From positions 1-17,102 of the forward strand of contig JAAYZI010000126.1 in the NCBI GenBank assembly GCA_012514925.1: a stretch of 17,102 bases of DNA, given 5' to 3'. Under the pieces are notes generated by a model. It had not been told where the DNA came from. It did no database searches and worked only from the letters and a program-made list of their open reading frames with translations. Shown here one piece after another: positions 14,990-17,102 of the stretch. The stretch's first letter is position 1. The number at the start of each line of letters is the position of its first letter. The DNA is from Deltaproteobacteria bacterium (GTDB lineage Bacteria > Bdellovibrionota_C > UBA2361 > JAAYZI01). A program made the translations under genes and the position numbers.

Positions 14990-16780
14990 ATGATCTCTGT
15001 TCGAGGAAAAATCAGACTTCTACACTTAGTCACTTTGGCAATCTCGTGCAGTTTCCTTCGTAGCAATTTAGCTCAAGCTGAGGTGAATAAGCGGTTTTTT
15101 GAAGGTTGGGCAATAGTAGAAATCGTTGCCGTGGATACCATTGATCCTTGGAAAAATAAGACAGTCTACGATGCACAACTCCCAGGCGGTGTTCATAAAA
15201 GATTTGCCCTAACCAAGCGCCAAAAAGCCAAGCTAAAAACAGGCGATAGAATAAGAATTAGAGGAAGAACCCTTGGGGGTAATAGATTACGAGTACGCAG
15301 ACTACCTAGGTTTCGCGGCACGTTAATGGCCGCTGGGCTGCCATCCTCACCGGTTACAGGAGCACGCAAAGCCATAATAATGCGTGTGAACCTGGAGGAC
15401 CTACCTGCCGATTACTCGCTGGATCAGATTAAAGGACTCATGTGGACAGGTGATCTCTACCATCGAAGCGTCTCTGGATATTACGAAGAGGCTTCGTTTG
15501 GAGCCGTTACGTCTCCTGCAGATACCAACCAAGATAGGCAGGCTGACATTGTGGATGTGTCCATTCCTTATCTTGCGGCAAATGGTTGTAGGTACAGCAT
15601 CTGGGCCAATGCGGCAGATCAGGCCGCTAAATCTCAAGGCATTGACTTAAGCATTTATCAACACAAAATTTATGCATTGCCAGAAAACAACCTTCCCTGC
15701 AACTGGTATGGGCTCGGAACCTTAGCCTGTATCGACGGGGGCAACTGTCGTAGTTGGATAAGGTTTAGCGCCTACTCTAGCGTGTATGCGCATGAACTAG
15801 GCCATAATCTGGGCATGAACCACGCGAGGCTCGACCTTAATTATGACGGCATCATCGAAGATGAGTACGGAGATTGGTCGGACATTATGGGCGACATCTC
15901 AGGTTTTTGGAAGCATTTTAATGCTCCGCATAAAGCACAGATGGGCTGGCTGCCGAAAGAGCGAATACGGACCGTTACAGAAGATGGTATTTATGATTTA
16001 GCGGTGCTTGAATTGCATCCTAGTGAAGCAGTTCCGAAACCTCCCACCGACATTCAAGCCCTTCGAATCCCCGTAGATGGGAAAGCTGATACCTACTTAT
16101 ACCTATCTTTTAGAGGGGATGTCGCTGAGTATAGCGGCGCATTTGGAAATTCCAAGATTACATTTATTAACCGTTATCAAGAGGGCACTGGATATTCTGA
16201 TCTAGTAAGCACGTCGTATGATTACGCCCGCTGGTATGACGGTACAGGCATATCTATCCATCAAGTATCGCATACGGATACCTCAGCGGAGGTGGAAATT
16301 AAGTTTGACGACTTCCCACCAAAACCCGGCCCAACCCTTATGATCCTCTCAACCCCTACGCCAACTCCCACGAAGAGTCCAACCGCAACTGCTACGAGCA
16401 CCCCAATTCCCGAAGCTTCCCTAACCCCAACCCCGGTTGAAACAGTAGCTCCATCAGCACCCCCCACTGTCACACCAACTCCGGGGCAAGAGCATTCGTA
16501 CTCTTTGAGCATAGCCAGAAGACGCATTGGGAACTCCTACACCCTGCATGGCAGGCTTAGAGACAAAAAACAACCTGTAGCAGGTGCAGTGGTGAAACTT
16601 GTTTACAAAAAGAGTGGTGTTTCTTCATCCTCCAAGCGTTTTCGAGTCCGCTCCAAAACCCAGACCAACAAAAAGGGAAGATACTTCTTTACCAGGGTTA
16701 AACGCTCTGGCACATACCGAGCGCGAGCCCTTGGAGTCAGATCTCCAGTAGTCGGAGTTCACTCTGGCCAAGGACGTTGA
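14990..16780 (+). CDS. Secreted metzincin metalloprotease, gametolysin (M11) type, with Pro/Thr linker and C-terminal domain
   Basis: This is a 596-residue predicted exported zinc protease. Residues 1-30 form a signal peptide with probable cleavage after LAQA. Residues ~31-110 form a small basic beta-rich N-terminal domain. The peptidase domain (~125-440) contains HELGHNLGMNH (268-278), the HExxHxxxxxH zinc site of metzincins with Glu269 as general base, and a Met-turn candidate at SDIMGD (Met300). Two Asp-rich loops, DTNQDRQADIVD (~178-189) and DLNYDGIIEDEYGD (~282-295), look like calcium sites. A Pro/Thr-rich linker (~454-499) leads to a strongly basic C-terminal domain (~503-590) resembling an Ig-like or carboxypeptidase-regulatory fold. 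M11 is the best fit by motif and spacing. An in-frame stop at 14969-14971 rules out a longer N-terminus. No clear ribosome binding site is visible. Confidence 0.88.
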   Translation: MISVRGKIRLLHLVTLAISCSFLRSNLAQAEVNKRFFEGWAIVEIVAVDTIDPWKNKTVYDAQLPGGVHKRFALTKRQKAKLKTGDRIRIRGRTLGGNRLRVRRLPRFRGTLMAAGLPSSPVTGARKAIIMRVNLEDLPADYSLDQIKGLMWTGDLYHRSVSGYYEEASFGAVTSPADTNQDRQADIVDVSIPYLAANGCRYSIWANAADQAAKSQGIDLSIYQHKIYALPENNLPCNWYGLGTLACIDGGNCRSWIRFSAYSSVYAHELGHNLGMNHARLDLNYDGIIEDEYGDWSDIMGDISGFWKHFNAPHKAQMGWLPKERIRTVTEDGIYDLAVLELHPSEAVPKPPTDIQALRIPVDGKADTYLYLSFRGDVAEYSGAFGNSKITFINRYQEGTGYSDLVSTSYDYARWYDGTGISIHQVSHTDTSAEVEIKFDDFPPKPGPTLMILSTPTPTPTKSPTATATSTPIPEASLTPTPVETVAPSAPPTVTPTPGQEHSYSLSIARRRIGNSYTLHGRLRDKKQPVAGAVVKLVYKKSGVSSSSKRFRVRSKTQTNKKGRYFFTRVKRSGTYRARALGVRSPVVGVHSGQGR

Positions 16781-16833
16781 TCTACTGGGCCCTCCGTTAA
16801 AGCCTCCTTATTCCAACTGTTCGTTCCAACCGA

Positions 16834-17102
16834 TCATTCCAGCAGATCTTTGTACTCGAGAGGTATTGGCTGGCGGACTCTTCCCTGAACAGTCTCTGGC
16901 TTTGCAAGTTCAAGATCTTTTAGTTCCACGCGGTAATCTGAGCCCCCCTCCCCTTTTTGCAGAGAAACCTGATCCCCGCTAAAGCGTGAATCATATTTTT
17001 CATCCTGGCCGGGGACTTTTACCTCCTGAAACTCTTTCTCACCCTTAAGCCCTTCGGAAGGCTCTCCATCCTCTCTGAAAAGAACCCCCTTTATCTCCGA
17101 GG
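16834..17102 (-). CDS. C-terminal part of an unrecognised charged protein (5' end outside window)
   Basis: The minus strand is open from the window edge to TGA at 16836-16834, giving about 88 residues. The visible part is very rich in Glu, Lys, Asp and Gly (GLKGEKEFQEVKVPGQDEKY, VELKDLELAKPE) and ends VRQPIPLEYKDLLE. I do not recognise it for certain. A terminal '(I/V)Px-Y-x-(D/E)L' motif recalls large proteins encoded near moxR/DUF58 genes in other bacteria, and this strand leads towards the moxR operon, so it could be a former operon neighbour. That is inference. It converges with the protease gene across 53 bases. Confidence 0.6.
   Translation of the reverse strand, partial: SEIKGVLFREDGEPSEGLKGEKEFQEVKVPGQDEKYDSRFSGDQVSLQKGEGGSDYRVELKDLELAKPETVQGRVRQPIPLEYKDLLE

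Noticed and set aside
16261..16527. 88-residue minus-strand frame rich in Gly/Val opposite the Pro/Thr linker
   Set aside because: It is the antisense shadow of the linker codons (ACC/CCC read as Gly/Val) and has no independent signal.
1..17102. CRISPR array, tRNA, rRNA, insertion sequence or phage genes
   Set aside because: No regularly spaced direct repeats, transposase or integrase motifs, or recognisable tRNA/rRNA sequence were seen; the only dispersed repeat is the two-copy intergenic element.

Overview
The window (about 50% GC by eye) looks like chromosomal DNA from a Gram-negative bacterium. A diderm cell is suggested by a lipoprotein, several signal peptides and a GT9 / ArnT-like glycosyltransferase pair of the kind that builds cell-surface glycans. 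The family mix (NtrC-type regulator, DUF4124 protein, GT9 with an 'EMGS' N-terminus and a 'CLSAHNHR' tail, a MoxR/DUF58/VWA block, a secreted M11-type protease) is most familiar from deltaproteobacterial lineages in the old broad sense. That placement is inference; no rRNA or marker gene is present.

Layout. Positions 1-1284 (+) hold the 3' part of an NtrC-type sigma-54 response regulator. Next come a lipoprotein of the alkaline phosphatase/sulfatase superfamily (1478-2803, +) and a small secreted DUF4124 protein (2842-3420, +). A 450-base gap (3421-3870) holds copy 1 of an intergenic repeat and a possible 43-codon ORF. Two translationally coupled glycosyltransferase genes follow: GT9 (3871-5136, +) and a multispanning ArnT/GT39-like protein (5133-6905, +). 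This pair collides tail to tail, with a 4-base overlap, with an orphan cysteine-free basic protein on the minus strand (6902-8068).

The minus strand from 14683 down to 8192 is a compact operon: MoxR AAA+ ATPase, DUF58 protein, BatA-like VWA membrane protein, and a large VWA/GATase-like/VWA membrane protein. The junctions are tight (an ATGA overlap and a 3-base gap), so the four products probably work as one membrane-associated MoxR-VWA machine. The orphan gene lies 123 bases downstream with its own strong ribosome binding site.

From 14684 to 14989 there is a second copy of the intergenic repeat. It is followed by a secreted metzincin protease of the gametolysin (M11) type, with a Pro/Thr-rich linker and a basic C-terminal domain (14990-16780, +). 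The window ends in the C-terminal part of an unrecognised minus-strand protein (16834-17102).

The most unusual non-coding signal is the repeat pair near 3504-3670 and 14814-14936. Both copies keep two conserved blocks around a variable spacer, two internal hairpins and an outer stem with one compensatory base-pair change, so they may be a structured RNA or a small mobile (MITE/REP-like) element. The orphan protein at 6902-8068 and the small ORF at 3713-3844 are the best candidates for undescribed products.
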